Made by a program: the position numbers and the translations under genes. A DNA stretch of 64,000 nucleotides from Armillaria gallica (lineage: Eukaryota > Basidiomycota > Agaricomycetes > Agaricales > Physalacriaceae). The stretch is taken from assembly GCA_037576215.1 (NCBI GenBank), contig JBANDB010000010.1, forward strand, positions 1,426,001 to 1,490,000, read 5' to 3'. Below the pieces are notes generated by a model. The model was given only the letters and a program-made list of their open reading frames with translations. It made no database searches and was not told the DNA's origin. The first letter of the stretch is position 1. The number at the start of each line of letters is the position of its first letter. Positions 36,465 through 48,660 of the stretch are shown piece by piece.

Positions 36465-36730
36465 TGGTGAGTTGAGCGAGGATGACGGTCGAAGTTAATT
36501 TGAACACTGAGTGGCAGGCGGCAGTGCCGTAAAGAAAGGCACCGGGCCGCCGGCATTAAACATCAAATCCAAGTTTGTAACTTTCAAATGAGGTCCTCCC
36601 AAGTATCATGATTTACCACATTCACTTGCTGACATTCACCTTGGACTCTACCCCTTTTTTACAAGCAATACTAATAGCCCACTCAGCAACAGAATTAGGA
36701 CAAAAAAAAAAGGTGCTATGCATCTAGTAG
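36465..36730 (-). pseudogene. Degenerate fragment of an MFS transporter 3' end
   Basis: Minus-strand translation of about 36650-36705 gives LILLLSGLLVLLVKKG and a stop, nearly the same as the last helix of the adjacent transporter (FALILLLSGLLVLLVIKKG, 37095-37180). A second matching anchor, GAGTTGAG(C/T)GAGGATGACGG, occurs at about 36471 and 36858, in the same order. The stretch between the anchors has diverged. This is a relic of a tandem duplication covering the transporter's C-terminus and 3' flank. Confidence 0.6.
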
Positions 36731-37054
36731 CCTACTTCACTAATATTGACAAAAGGTCGACGCAGGATGTCAGTTAGGTATTACACGGAGAAAACATTGA
36801 GTGTTGATATTGCAATAGTAGGCACTTGTACTCTTCGAACAGGTAAATTAATTTCGATGAGTTGAGTGAGGATGACGGTCAAAATCGAGTTGTGCTGGTG
36901 CTGGTACTCGGGACACAAACCCGCCAAGGATCCAGGGCCTGAACTCCGCAGAACATGACTCTCTCCGTGCATCGGAAGCTTTGAATCTGACGAAACTACA
37001 TAATCATATACTTTCTGGAATACTGCTGGTCTACAGGATCTAGGATTACAAGTT
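36731..37054. other. 3' flank of the MFS gene, duplicated upstream
   Basis: It contains the second copy of the anchor at about 36858 described for the relic at 36465-36730. No gene is supported. Confidence 0.4.
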
Positions 37055-39414
37055 CTATAATTTGTCATTGTTTTCGCTTTCTTCTCCTCGGACTCTCCAT
37101 TCCTCCCCCTTTTTTATTACCAGCAATACCAGTAGTCCACTGAGCAACAGAATTAGGGCAAAAATTGTATACATCCAGCCTATAAACACAGCAGTGATGG
37201 GGGGAAGTAGTAAAGGGTCAAATTTAAAGGGTTTCCACCGCGAAGGACCCAAGAAAACGCACCATCGCCAAGTTTATCCTGTAAGAGTTGTTGCAAGTTA
37301 GTTATGAAAAAATGTCGCAAGAACGTTTGACAGACCTGCACGGGAACTGCAATCTCCGTGCCGATAAACGCCGCCATTCCACGGAAGGAACTGTTCAGTG
37401 CAACAGCACTAGAAGAGCGACCTACATTTGCATCAACGATATACGCCAATTCGCTAGCATAAGCAGAACTGTTCCAGAGTGGATTGATCACAAAGAAACA
37501 AATTTTGGTGATGGTGGGTGGACTTACATCGCAAAAAAACCCGAAACAAATAGCATAACGCATATCGCAGCAACATGTACATGCTGTTGACAGACCCACG
37601 CAAGCCCTACGACGGAAATAGGGAAGAGCCAGATGCTATATATCGTACTCTTCAAGCGCATCTAGAGATTAAAGTGAGGGGTAAGGAGATGAGAACAAGT
37701 AGGGGACGCAGACCTCTGGGTAACTTTTCCCTTCATTCTCTCTTCTAAGTCTTGCTAACTCACGGTCCGAGAAACGACCTCCTAAAATGCTCCCCGCCAT
37801 CGATCCTTATGATAACAGGCAATAACGTTAGTTTCGATGATGCGACCCGAACTTGGAGAAACAATCTGCAGACCCAGTCCAGATGACACCAAAATGAATC
37901 CTATTGTCAGCGCATCGTAACCGTAGGCGGTCCCAAGAGTTCGCGATGTTGTGTATACGACTATAAAGCAGTAAGAGTATAGGATACCTGTAGGAAGAGT
38001 AGTATGATATATCCGCGGTCCACAAAAAGGCCGCCTACCTGAGGAGAATAGCATGAGAAGATTGTTCCGCCGTCGAAGAATGAGCCATAATGGATGGACA
38101 GGGTTGACATCCCTCAAAGAGAGCGTTATTGCTGGTAGGGCTTCCGGGGTCAAGACGCCGACTTGAGGAATAGGTTCCTGTTTTTCTATGTCAACATCTT
38201 TGCTGACATTTTCACCCTCTCTCGTCTCTTTCGTATCATCTGGTTTCCCTGGAGTTTCGGGCTCCTTGGCTCGCAGCGTCTCCTCCTTTTGCATTTGCTG
38301 TGCCTGATCCTTCAAATGTCGTTTCAGGATATTTTGGTATGCGTAACTTCGCTCTTTCCTGTACGTGTCTTTGAAAAAGAACAAGAAGCACAAAAAAATA
38401 GACCCAGCAAGGATGGTGAGGAACCAGAAGGGGGCACGCCAATTAAATCCGGTGGTGAGAACTCCGCCAAATACTGGGCCTAGAGATGGACCGAGAAGCG
38501 GAGAAATATAGTATATGCCCATCTGTGCCGACATAAGCATTTGAACAGTCTCAAGTATGAAAGGGCGCGAACCTTCGTGCCTCTTTCTTCCGGATCGAAG
38601 ATGTCTGCAAGACTAGCCGCACCAATAGTCATGACGGCACTTGAACTGGACATAATGAGCACAGATTTCAGGAGGACGAGCCACAATACGCACCCCAAAG
38701 CTTGTAGGCATCGCATCCCTATCACCCTGTGGAAAAGAAGTGCTCGATAAACAAACAAAACAGACAAAATATGGGCAGAATCTTACAGGCCTATCGTCTT
38801 GCTGGTAGCCACGACGATTGACCCGGCGGTAAATATCAGGAGCGAAACCAGGTAGACGAACTGGCATAATTAATCAGTCAAAGCAGCACCCAAGCACCCT
38901 GGGTTCGCTGTACCCGGCGACCTTTCACTTCGCTGATAGAACTCCAAAACAAGGGTGTGACCCCTTGCAAGGCGATGAACAGTGAAATGCTCAAGCTGAT
39001 TTGCCCGCTTGTTGCAGGGAGGTCCCTTTCCATATCCTCGATAGCAGCTACAAAGATAGTTAGTCCTGACTGCCAGCAATACATTTTATAGAGGCAGCCT
39101 CACGATTTTGGATGTTGGCGCCGAATCCGGCAATCATTGAGCCTGAAGAAATCACCCCCAAGACAAAATTCTAGAGCGCGACGATCTTAAGTGGAGGTGG
39201 CACGCGACCGTAAGATTGCCTTACATACCTTGCGCATGGATGACCACTTTCGGGGGTCGTCTTGGACCGGGAGATGCTCGATATCCAAGATAAGCTCTTC
39301 AACCGCTGGGGGGGCGACAGACTGGCCGTCGTTGTCTGCGACGCTGGATTGACGCACATCTGTCGTTGAGTTCAAGGCCACTGTGGCGGGCGTCGAGGTG
39401 CCAGAACTCGTCAT
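37055..39414 (-). CDS. MFS transporter, DHA1 (drug:H+ antiporter) type
   Basis: Many short exons. The start is ATG 39412-39414 with a Ser/Thr-rich cytosolic tail and DDPRKWSSMRK before helix 1. Recognisable pieces, in order, are MERDLPATSGQISLSISLFI with FWSSISEVKGRR (motif A-like), ADIFDPEERGTK, GIYYISPLLGPSLGPVFGGV (motif C-like, proton antiporters), and a long charged central loop of about 110 residues, rich in Glu and Lys, between helices 6 and 7. It finishes GWMYTIFALILLLSGLLVLL and a charged tail ending ENNDKL. This matches the fungal Qdr/Aqr1-like 12-helix exporters for organic ions or drugs, in the plasma membrane. The exon order is intact. Junctions in the 37.2-38.1 kb half are approximate. 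Confidence 0.82.
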
Positions 39415-39748
39415 CGTTGGGAAAAATGGTAAATGGGTCGTTCAAAGATTCTGGATGCGTACAGCAAGGGAAGTTGGGGGGAGAATATGATTCATACATA
39501 CCACGGGCCAATAAAGTAGCTTCTAGTACGTCTCTCGTCCGACGACGACCGAGGATTTTGTATGAAAGCCGAAAATTGTGGCTCCACGTGAATCCGCTTC
39601 AAGAAACTGCCGGTTTCGAAAAGGTTTAGGAGAACTTTTTATGACATATAGGTAGCTTATAATACGTTACATTACGCAACACACTAGTTGCTCTGTGGGG
39701 ACGCGCACTACGCAAAGTCGACCTTAGGGACGTAAATCCGATCCTAGG

Positions 39749-42700
39749 TCATTTTTGGAATGTGTGGGACTGATTTCCACTCTTGACCTCACTATGTCCT
39801 TTAGGAGGAGCTGGGAAATCGCCATAGAAATAGGTCCCGCCGCCTGTTTCTTCCTATGAGATTCCGGGATAACATGATGCAATAAAACGCCTCACCTTTC
39901 TTTTGTTTGCCCTTCCTTTTCACCTTATTGTCTCCGTGGATAGCCGGAACTTGGTCAAGGACATTTGGCACAGACGCAAAGTCAAACGGCTCCGGATCTT
40001 TGTCGGCGCTTTCACCCTCTCCAGATTTCGACTTCTTGGAAGAAGTCACCTCCGTTCTTGGTGTGCCGTCATCTATATCTGCAGGCGCAACTCGTTTGCG
40101 CTTTTTTTGCCTGGCCTGACCAACCACAACGAGGGTATCTTCAATCGCCTCCCGTGGCTGCCTTTGAGACGCCGGGATAAATGGTATCTCCGCTTGCATC
40201 TCTATTGCATCATCTTTAGCGGTTTCGTCAACTTGCATGGGGATAGCATGCTCTTGAGACTCGATGCTGACAAGCTTGAACACAAGTCAATAGATCAGCG
40301 TAGTTGCAGCATGAAAACGGACGTAAATACCTTGGGTACAGATGGCGCGATGGAAAGTGTACTATGTATCCGGGTAACCAGTTCCCGGAACCGACTCAGA
40401 TCGCTGCTCTGGTTCGTGTTCGATGCCTGTTATGCACGGATGAGTACCAAAGTGACAGAATTATCTCTTGAATCCTCACGTGAGCTTTCTTTCCGAACAG
40501 CGCGCTCTGCGAAGTTGCGATACCCGAGGATGACGGCTGGACAGACAGTGCAGGAAGGGCAGTCCCGAAGAGCGATGACCTGGACGCTACACTCGATGAA
40601 GTCGTAGCTGTGAATGACTGGTATCAGATAATGAGAACGCGTAGGAGTCTGCAAATACTGACAGCCAGACCACAGGGTAGAAGCCTGCGTTGCCCGAGTT
40701 TCTGGATCTGCAACACTTTCATCGACGTGCTCAACTTCGATGGGTTGTGGTTGCGGCTCGGGAATACTCGACACGCTGACAGAATGTGAAAGGTGGGCCT
40801 TGACCGCGTCACGGATGGTATCTAGCAATTCTCTCGCTCGCCTTTTCATTACAGGTGGAGGGGAATGAAAAACTCTCAACAGTGCAGCCATATCAGCGGG
40901 AGGATTTTCTGCCAGTTGAAACAAGAAGTGATTGGGCAAAAGGTATCTGGAAGAATTGGAGGTCAGAATGACAAGAAGCTATGAATATGTGGTTTCAGCC
41001 AACCTGGTGCTCTCATCCTCCTCGCGAGCAACCTTATCCCGCCATGTATGTACACCTTTGTATACTTGCTTTTGAAGTCCACCGATTCCTACATTTGGCG
41101 CCGAAGCGAGAAGCGAGCCCTTATTCCATTTACGAGCCAAGGAATCCCATCCGGTACTACCAGTTCCTTCAGCGGCATCATACAGCTCTTTCTCGTACAC
41201 CTTCAAAGCAGTTTCCTGCGATCTGGCAAGTACCTCACGAAGTAGGGAGTCACTTAACACTGGGGAGGATGACGGGCCGCCTTCTAGAGCTTGAGAACGA
41301 GCTTGGGATTCACCACGATCCAACAATGCGTTCCGAAGATTATCGTATATGAACAGGAGGAAGTGTGTATCAGAGCGGGCATATTTCAGCATCTCCTCAG
41401 GAAGTGGCCTAAGGTGATGCTGTTAGATTCGACATGTCAAGAAACATGAATCCCACACCTTATGCGCCAGTCGGCTAATTGATACCGCTTGTCCGGGAGG
41501 AAGTCGCAGTACATCTCAAGTAGATGAGCAAGGCCATGTTTGGGGAAGGCTAGCCAAGATCAGCTTCGCTAGCAATGTATACGAGAGGTTCTGACATACA
41601 TAAAATTTGAGAAGCGTGATATGTATCGAAAAGATTCACGATATATAGATTCAGATCTTGTTGCAGCCATACGATATCGCTATCTGCGCCGTGGAACACC
41701 TATAGGTAGGGGTTGGTCCAAGTCATGATAGGGATGATTTACTAACCTTGATGATGCTCGGATCTGCAAAAACCTCATTGAGAATTTCCAGTTCATCTCT
41801 CAGGGAAAGAAGGTCTATTATCCAGTCTTCTTCTCGTGTACTAATTTGCATCAGGCATAGAAATCCTGCATAGGTACGATAACTGTGGTGTTCCAAGTCG
41901 ACTGCTATTTCTGTCACTTGACGGAGCTTCCCCAACATGGTTTGCAGCTCCTCTTGTGCCGAAACCCAGCTGAAAGAGGAGGTCTCGAAGGGCTTAGGCC
42001 GTATTGGTGATGCTTGATGGAACATATGCGGTGGGTACGACAGATGGGTGATTTCATATCGGTAAGGATGAGTGGACCTACAAATTTGCTTAGAAGAGAA
42101 TGCATGGGGATGGAATAGAAAGCATACAATGTGCTGGTGCTATCAGACGCGTCGCTATCTTTGTCGAAAAATTTGTACCCTAAGGGAACTTGCGCGTGGT
42201 ATTTGTGTTTCAGGCGAGGATACCAAGGCGTATTGCTATTATCGGCGAGGACCTTGAATTTAAGTTGAGGCTTCGTGAGGTTGGCTGCGTGTTGGATGAC
42301 CGGAGCGGGTTGTCCTGACGGTTTCTTCTTCTGCTAAGGATACCATGAAGGTAAGGAAGAGCTACAAGTAATGGGGAATTCAAACCTTGACGGAGGAACT
42401 TTCGACAGGGGGGTTTATCGCAATAGCAGGAGGCTTCGTCTTTCCCTGGTACTCATCCAGCGAGATGTCCTGAAGGATGTCATTATGCGACCCAAGACGA
42501 ACATAGTGCGAACTCACGACACGCTCGAGTAGCTGGTCCATACGGTCAACGATAAGCGTCTCAAAGCTATCTAAAACATCATCTTCACTCCGAACTTTTC
42601 CTTTGTCTTTCCCTGAAGAATCAATGGTTGCCGCTAGTTCGAGTAACTGATTTGTCAAGAATAAGACCTTGGAGGAGAATGCATCTAGGTCTTTTGCAAA

Positions 42701-42817
42701 AGCAGGGTCCATCGATTTGTGGAAGGCGATATCTGGAGGTAAAAGGGCCGCATTTCTCGTGGCCTTCAACGCTGCACGGGGAATATTCGTGTTCAGCTCC
42801 TCGAAATTTACAGCCAT
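39749..42817 (-). CDS. RRP6: Nuclear exosome 3'-5' exoribonuclease Rrp6
   Basis: The start is ATG 42815-42817 (MAVNFEELN). The PMC2NT region (about residues 15-130) binds Rrp47. The catalytic DEDD-Y domain shows [46 protein letters not shown] and [14 protein letters not shown], so all five acidic/Tyr positions are visible. An HRDC domain follows ([20 protein letters not shown]). The C-terminus is Lys-rich ([20 protein letters not shown]), as in the RNA-entry lasso. I place the last junction at a 50-nt intron (GTGAGG...AACAG) giving [20 protein letters not shown] and stop 39749-39751, an ending conserved in fungal Rrp6; reading straight through would give an unrelated tail. Rrp6 trims rRNA, snRNA and snoRNA and degrades aberrant transcripts. 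Confidence 0.93.
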
Positions 42818-43066
42818 GTCGAACAACCAAAAAAATTCGGGCTTTGTTTGAAGGGGGTATAAGAGGGGGAGTCTGATGTTGTTTTGTGTCCGAAACGGTG
42901 AAAGGAGAAATCTGGAAGAACCGTGTCGAGGGTTAGCAAGAGTTGAAATTCCGCAGAAATTTGCTGTCACGCGCTACGCATCACAGACGTGACCCGCTCT
43001 CGGGCCGGCTTCCGATCTCGCAGCTGAGATTCCCACCGCGTCCTTTCCTTGACTCTATCGTACAAC

Positions 43067-43571
43067 ATGTCGAGAAGGGCATCCTCAGTCCCAGATATCG
43101 ACGACTACCCTTCACTTCTGTGGATAGCGTGCGTCGCACTACATTACCCGGAATTTTTGTGAATAACTCCCGGCAGCGTCCCTTCTGTTCTTCTCGTGTC
43201 GGCATATTTTGCACGCAAATGGTATCTAGCTCGTAAGCTCAAGGTTCACGGCATTGGGAAAGGAGGTTCGTACCCTGAGCTACCATGTACTTTCCATGAA
43301 CAATCATCTCTTACTAGCACCGGGATTCCAGACTGGTGTACGACGTGTCCGTGTAACGCCAGACATTGCCGCACGGATGCAAAGAGGAGAAGAAGTTAGT
43401 CCCGAGGAGATCGCGGAGTCTATTGCACGCGCGGAACGAGAGGAGAAGAATGGACCACTATCCACTGCGGCTCCCACGAAAACGAGATCTCCGCCGCCAG
43501 AGCCAGTGAATGAGTGGTTACCTGAATCCCTCTCGAGTCCCAAAAAGCAAGGAAAGAGAAGACGAAAGTGA
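43067..43571 (+). CDS. Small single-pass membrane protein, 134 residues
   Basis: Three exons, 43067-43128, 43177-43265 and 43318-43571. The introns are 48 nt (GTGCGT...CAG) and 52 nt (GTTCGT...CTTACTAG), and both keep phase. The protein starts MSRRASSVPDIDDYPS, has one helix LLWIAVPSVLLVSAYFARKW, then a basic stretch, then APGFQTGVRRVRVTPDIAAR and an acidic, Pro-rich, Lys/Arg-ended tail (KKQGKRRRK). The segment VTPDIAARMQRGEEVSPEEI is well ordered and looks conserved. The overall form suggests a tail facing the cytosol on ER or mitochondria. Family not recognised. Transcribed divergently from RRP6, 249 bases apart. Confidence 0.65.
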
Positions 43572-43924
43572 CGCTCACGTTTGTGAGTGAACAACGTATC
43601 ATATCTTGGCAATGGTTGACTGAACGTATAGCTTTTTGCACTCCTCTTTACTTTTAATATCATTAACAGAGCTATCCTTCCACTGTTTAATCGAGAGTGC
43701 ATGATGCTTATTTTTGGCACGCCGTCGCGACATCTCACATCATTCGAGCAGGCGTTATAGCGTTGTTGCTTGTTATTGTTCCTCACAGGAATTTATGCTC
43801 ATACAAGTCCCCCGTAGCGCAGGGTGAACCAAACTAACATAACGCTAACAAGAGGCACGCACATCTTTTCAACAAGTTACGGCAGATATTGCATATTATT
43901 TCACTGTTTCGGACGATTTATGAT

Positions 43925-44505
43925 ATACTGATAATCCAGCTTCCAGGACGCTGTTAATAATTAAATGAGGAAGCTGACCGCTGACGCTTCGAAGTAGGTC
44001 CATCCGAGTCATCAATACTTTTCCTCTTCACTCCCGTATATCCCCCAATGTATGTCGCATTCGCCGCAACATCTTCGAGTATATCCTTCGCAGAGAATTT
44101 CTTGGTGATACTCTGCACAAAGCGAGTATCTTGTCTGCGAGCTTTAGACTAAACAGCAGTCGGGCTCCCAGAGTTGGCAGAATGGATGCAAAACACAGTC
44201 CTATGTTTATCTTTCAGCCAGGTGAGCGTGTCGACCTGAGTTGTAGCGACGTAAGCCAGACGTCTAGAGGTGCCGGCGCTGTAATGTAACACACCAGTCT
44301 CTTCCTTGTCGAGATCGGTTGATGCGAAATCCACAAGGTTCGCAGTCTGGTTGGCCCACTCTGGTAGCACAGTTTCCTGTATATAAGCCCGGCCCTCACA
44401 ATATGAAGAGCCTGAGCCCTCCAAAGCCGAGCCTTTCAACTCACTAGCTCAGCCTCAGATATCTGGATAAGTCGCGAAGAGCCTAGGATCGACTGTCAGG
44501 ACCAT
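43925..44505 (-). pseudogene. Deleted relic of CRN-like copy B
   Basis: From 44505 downward it reads MVLTVDPRLF, like the start of copy B (MTLTIDPSLF), and soon stops. From about 44375 it resumes at WANQTANLVDFASTDLDKEE, GVLHYSAGTSRRLAYVA and TVFCIHSANSGSPT. After a small deletion and another large gap it resumes at TRFVQSITKKFSAKDILED and GVKRKSIDD, down to the stop and the shared 3' flank (ATAATC...GTATATCATAAA). Nucleotide identity in the retained blocks is visibly high. The NTPase domain is entirely gone. It is therefore a relic of a whole gene, not a captured fragment. Confidence 0.8.
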
Positions 44506-44978
44506 ACTGAGATGTACCTAATTTTTGCAAGAGTGAGCGGGGGGAATCATATATGGGTTCAAAACGGCTAGGGCGTGCCGCAGCCGAGAAGTCCGACAGA
44601 TATTTGTTCTGTATCGACCCTCAAATGCATCAACTTCGAGTCCTGCTGAAACTCTTGTTGAAGATGAGACGCATGTGCTCTGCGATATTATTTCTCGCAT
44701 GATGTCCTTGTTTTTTTGCTAGGATATGATATTCCCCATGGAGGACAAGAACGCGACCTCTTGACTATTAACTAATGGCGCAGCAGGCTCGATGTCGTGC
44801 TCTGTGGACGAACCTCCCTCAGTGACACAGATCTCTTCTTTGTACTGTTTTCAGTGTCCATGTCTTCTCTCTGACAAATAACTTCTGATCAACTTGATCG
44901 TGCGGGTACTGCAGCCGCCAAAAAGCTGTCGCGTATGCTTGGATGTCATATTCCGCATTACCAGTGTATCGATGTGTA
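44506..44978. other. Intergenic between two relics
   Basis: A 60-codon minus-strand ORF at 44518-44700 has no recognisable content. It may be the former promoter of the CRN relic. Confidence 0.35.
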
Positions 44979-46068
44979 TTAACAGGCGATAACGGATATC
45001 CAAGGGCTTAGATCCATAGAGGATACCTTGGATGAGGAAGGCACATCATACACCCCAGAATTCCTCCACCGGCGGTCCACACGCCGTCGAACATGAAACA
45101 CCTCCAACGACGGGAACTCTGTCGAATCTATAGTACCTAGGGCGGTGACGAGAGCGGAAGCTAAATACACATCGTACACATGCACGAACGGTTCGTACCC
45201 ATCCTCTGGTTCCAGAAGGAGTGCGCTAGCGCGTTCAAGCTTGCAAGCTCAAAGCCCGCACGGTGGAATTGTTCCTTGAAAGATCCACACCCGAAATTGA
45301 TCTTGACGTTGACGGAGAGGTGATCTGGCTCAGGTCCATTCCGCTGTCGACGGATGGTGGCCAGTGCATTACAGAAGTAGTACAAGATAATATCGGCGTT
45401 CCTTTCCACTAGGTATAAAGCACCCTATCATCCATAGTCAGCTTTTTCTCAACAGCAAAGCCAGAAACCCACCTTGCTAAGAACCAGTCACCAATTACCG
45501 TCGTTCTCCACATCAAGGGGCAACCCAGCTTGACGGACCCGACGCAGTTCAGCCGCTCGACCAACTCGGTGGCCGTAGGAAATAACAACAGCGGTCCCTC
45601 ACTTCTCCCCAGCAGAACACTACGATGATGGGCGAAAAAGAGGAGGGCGTTGGTGGTAATATCCGGTCCACGGATGGGCCATATTTCAATTCGATGGTGT
45701 GGACGACACCCAGTATGACTAGTGACTTCCCGTCTGCTCTGTAAACGTCACGCCAAATCGGCGTACAATCGTTTCACATATGCTTCGGCGTCATAGCATT
45801 CATCATAATTCCCCAGAACGCGGGCGTAGCCACGTTTGATGCCAGTGCAGCATTCGACGTATTGCTGTGAGAGGACGGTGGAGCGGGAGTGGTCCTGGTA
45901 GAGCGCGGACGGTAGGTCAGAGAGCAAGGTTGGATGGACAGAGGTCGTGAACTGGATCTTCTTCTTGGCCGTCGAGATGTGCGGATCCATTCTTTTTCTG
46001 CCAGGAGGTGGATCAAGATATAATAGTGGGAGCAGCTCCATCGCCTTCAGAGTTCCGTAGGGAGCCAT
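44979..46068 (-). pseudogene. Decayed paralogue of the kinase-like gene at 49.6-51.6 kb, N-terminal part only
   Basis: It starts MAPYGTLKAMELLPLLYLDP and aligns with MAFSYQTLHDLELLPPLYHD of the intact gene. Further matches are DHSRSTVLSQQYVEC, GCPLDVENDGNW/LVLSK (where the second Trp of NWW is TGA), GALYLVERNADIILYYFCNA, VNVKINFGCGSFKEQFHRAG and EPFVHVYDVYLASALVTALG with EFPSLEVFHVRRR. Frame changes occur between these blocks, and the kinase C-lobe is absent. It has lost function. Confidence 0.75.
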
Positions 46069-46803
46069 GGGTATGGGAAGAGATATACTCAGGCGGTCCA
46101 CTGTTCAACGCAGCTGAGACTTTCGCTTATGATGCGACTGAAAAAGGTCTGGCGCCTAAGTCCGTGCAGCAGGAGTCCACGTTTTGAGAGCCGACGCAAG
46201 AAGAAGTGACGGGACATGGTTGAGAAGCGGCAATTGTTAGGCGTCCGCGTCAATGCCAGCAAGATTGAGGGCATATGACTCGTACATTTGAGGGCTCGCG
46301 TTGAGCACTAGGATAGATATGAGCCCTTGGAGCGTTTGGATAGCGGTAGCAAAGACGCACCGCCACCATAACAGCGCTTGAGTTCCCAGAAAATGCGGGC
46401 CGGAGATCTTTGTCCGAGATGGTATATTTTGCCACTCAAATGATGCATATTTGAGGTCCAATTTCCGCGAATTTGCTGGACAAAAGTTTGGCGGGAGCTT
46501 CTTAGACTCGTTAGCCAGTCGACGTTCGCAAGCTTACACCTCGTAATGCCAATTTCTTATCTGTTTGTTTGTGACATGTTCCTGCAAGCTCCCGGGGGTT
46601 TAAATATGCGTGTCCAGTCTCTTTTCGCTCTTTTCGTCACACAAGCTCTGTCGTTCCTGGTCGTGTCACGCTTGCGTCATTTCTGACGTGAGCTGCGTGC
46701 ACGTGACTTTCCGACTCTCCGAACTTTCCGCAACCCACTTCGTCTCCGAGGGGCGCGACGAGGGCCCTTGACATAGGAAACGGAAAAGCGGTCCGAAGCT
46801 CCC
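46069..46803. other. Intergenic
   Basis: A minus-strand open frame at 46237-46461 (SFEWQNIPSRTKISGPHFLG) could be a further fragment, but I cannot place it. The last 200 bases are the promoter side of the TKL kinase. Confidence 0.35.
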
Positions 46804-48660
46804 ATGCCGATACCCGATGAGGAAATTCCTGTACTCGCCATTCTCCCGAATCTGTTGCATCCGAGTCTGCCCAGTTGGATTCAAATCAACGTCGACGACA
46901 AGGAAACTGATGCGCGAACTCAGATTCAGGGTCTAATTCGCGATGTTCCTTGTCCTTGGAGGTCGGTGGACTTGGTATCACCAACGGTGGAAATCATGGT
47001 AATGGATGTCCTGCAGAAGGCATGTTGACTCTGGATCTTTCGATTTAGCGGCTCTAATGGATTGCCAGGAGCTGGATGATGTATCTCGTCCTGATGGATA
47101 TCGTACCACCTGTATGAAATGCCTTCGAGCGCTGAGCAAGGCCCGAAACATTGTGCCCTCTTCCTTTTCTTCTCGGGATGTCACAAGAGAAGGGTCAAAT
47201 CCCGTCGGCGGCGGCGGCTTTGCAGTGAGCATCCACTCTCGTCTTGTCAATCGTTCTGCTTCTATATATGGCCTCCCTGGCAGGACATTTGGAAAGGGCG
47301 TCTTCATGATGATACTCAAGTCTGCTTGAAAGTTTTGCGAGTATTTCAGTCTGGAGAGGCTGGTGTGAAGGCTATCCAAGTGAGCCGTGCACGTACTAAG
47401 CCAAATCATATCTCAACGCGCCGCAGTATTTTTGCCAGGAAGCTCTCGTATGGAGGCAACTCCGTCATCCTAATGTCCTTCCTTTCTTAGGAGTCAACGA
47501 AACCCTTTTTCCCCCAGATACTGCCTGATATCCCCCTGGATGGCTAACGGAAACATCATAACTTACCTCGAAGTCCATCCTGATCACAATCGTCTTACGT
47601 CGGTACGTCAGCCTAATGTTTACATTCTGTGAGCGCTGAAGCTATCTTTTCTCAGTTAATTCAGATTGCCGAAGGGATGAGGTATTTGCACAATTTCGAT
47701 CCTCCGATAGTCCATGCCGACATCCGCGGAGTGCGTTCACTGTCTTCACTTTCCTCGTGCTACCTCTTACATGGACTGGTCCCAGGCAAATATTCTTATC
47801 ATGGATGATCTATGTTGCTGTCTGGCTGATTTTGGCCTTTCTCTGTTCGAAGAATCACAGGCTCTCGACAGCTCTTCTAGCAGAGGAAGCATCCGCTGGC
47901 TAGCCCCAGAGTATATGGATCCTAGCCTACCTGGCGAATCATACATCACTGCTAGGGATATTTATGCCTATGGGTGCATGATCGTCGAGGTAGGCAGTGC
48001 ATTTGCAGTCTCCACGCTCGCTTATGACATTCTTCCAAGATCTATACTGGCAAGCCACCTTTTAGTGATATCAAACATGATGCTCGTGTTGTGCATGAGG
48101 TCACAAAGGGAAAACGTCCACCGAGACCGCCTTTAAATGTTTTCCCAGACGACGAACTGTGGTCACTCGTAACGGCGTGTCTCGTAACTTTGTCGAGTCA
48201 GCGGCCGACGGCGGAACTGATTTTGACAATTTTGACAAAAGCAACCCTCCGTAAAGATTACCGTCAAGGTGAAGTTAGCTCCCCTCTAGATTCAGATCTC
48301 ATTCTCATAAAACCTCCAGAGGAGAGCGATGGCATCGGTAACTTCGCGTCCCTCGCGCAATGCGAAGAGTTGCTTGAGGCCTCCGTTACCCAGGGAGAGG
48401 CCACCCCTGCTCGCCGGAGTTTATCTACCCAGACCACACCTTCCAGTGGGAAGCGCCGTCGATCATCGAGCCCAGAGGAGCCTTTAGCATCTCCCAGCAC
48501 TCGCTCCGCTAATCCAACTCTCCACACAAAATCCGAAAACAACCATCCAGGACCTTCGCTACAAAGTGAAGGGATTTATGTTCCCCACGCGAAGCGCATT
48601 AGAGTGGGAGAACCTGTAACTGTGCATGTACTCGCTTTGGAGCAAGATGCGACCCTCTGA
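46804..48660 (+). CDS. Tyrosine-kinase-like (TKL) protein kinase
   Basis: ATG at 46804 (MPIPDEEIPVLAILPNLLHP). Introns at about 47226-47280, 47381-47432, 47600-47655, 47731-47786 and 47990-48050 are removed. The kinase then reads VGGGGFADIWKGRLHDDTQV, LKVLRVF (catalytic Lys), EALVWRQLRHPNVLPFLGVN, IAEGMRYLHNFDPPIVHADI, RGANILI, LADFGLSLFE, GSIRWLAPEYM and ITARDIYAYGCMIVE. HRD is changed to HAD, but the catalytic Asp and the DFG are kept, so activity is plausible. The C-terminal 140 residues are disordered and basic (GKRRRSSSPEEP, HAKRIRVGEP), possibly nuclear. TKL kinases are strongly expanded in Agaricomycetes with mostly unknown roles. One junction, near 47507-47530 before the ISPWMANGNIITYL segment, is uncertain. 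Confidence 0.82.

Noticed and set aside
36700..36712. A-rich run that could mark a retroposed copy
   Set aside because: It falls in the MFS-derived relic, but the anchors on both sides are in genomic order and include 3' flank, so a DNA-level duplication explains it better.
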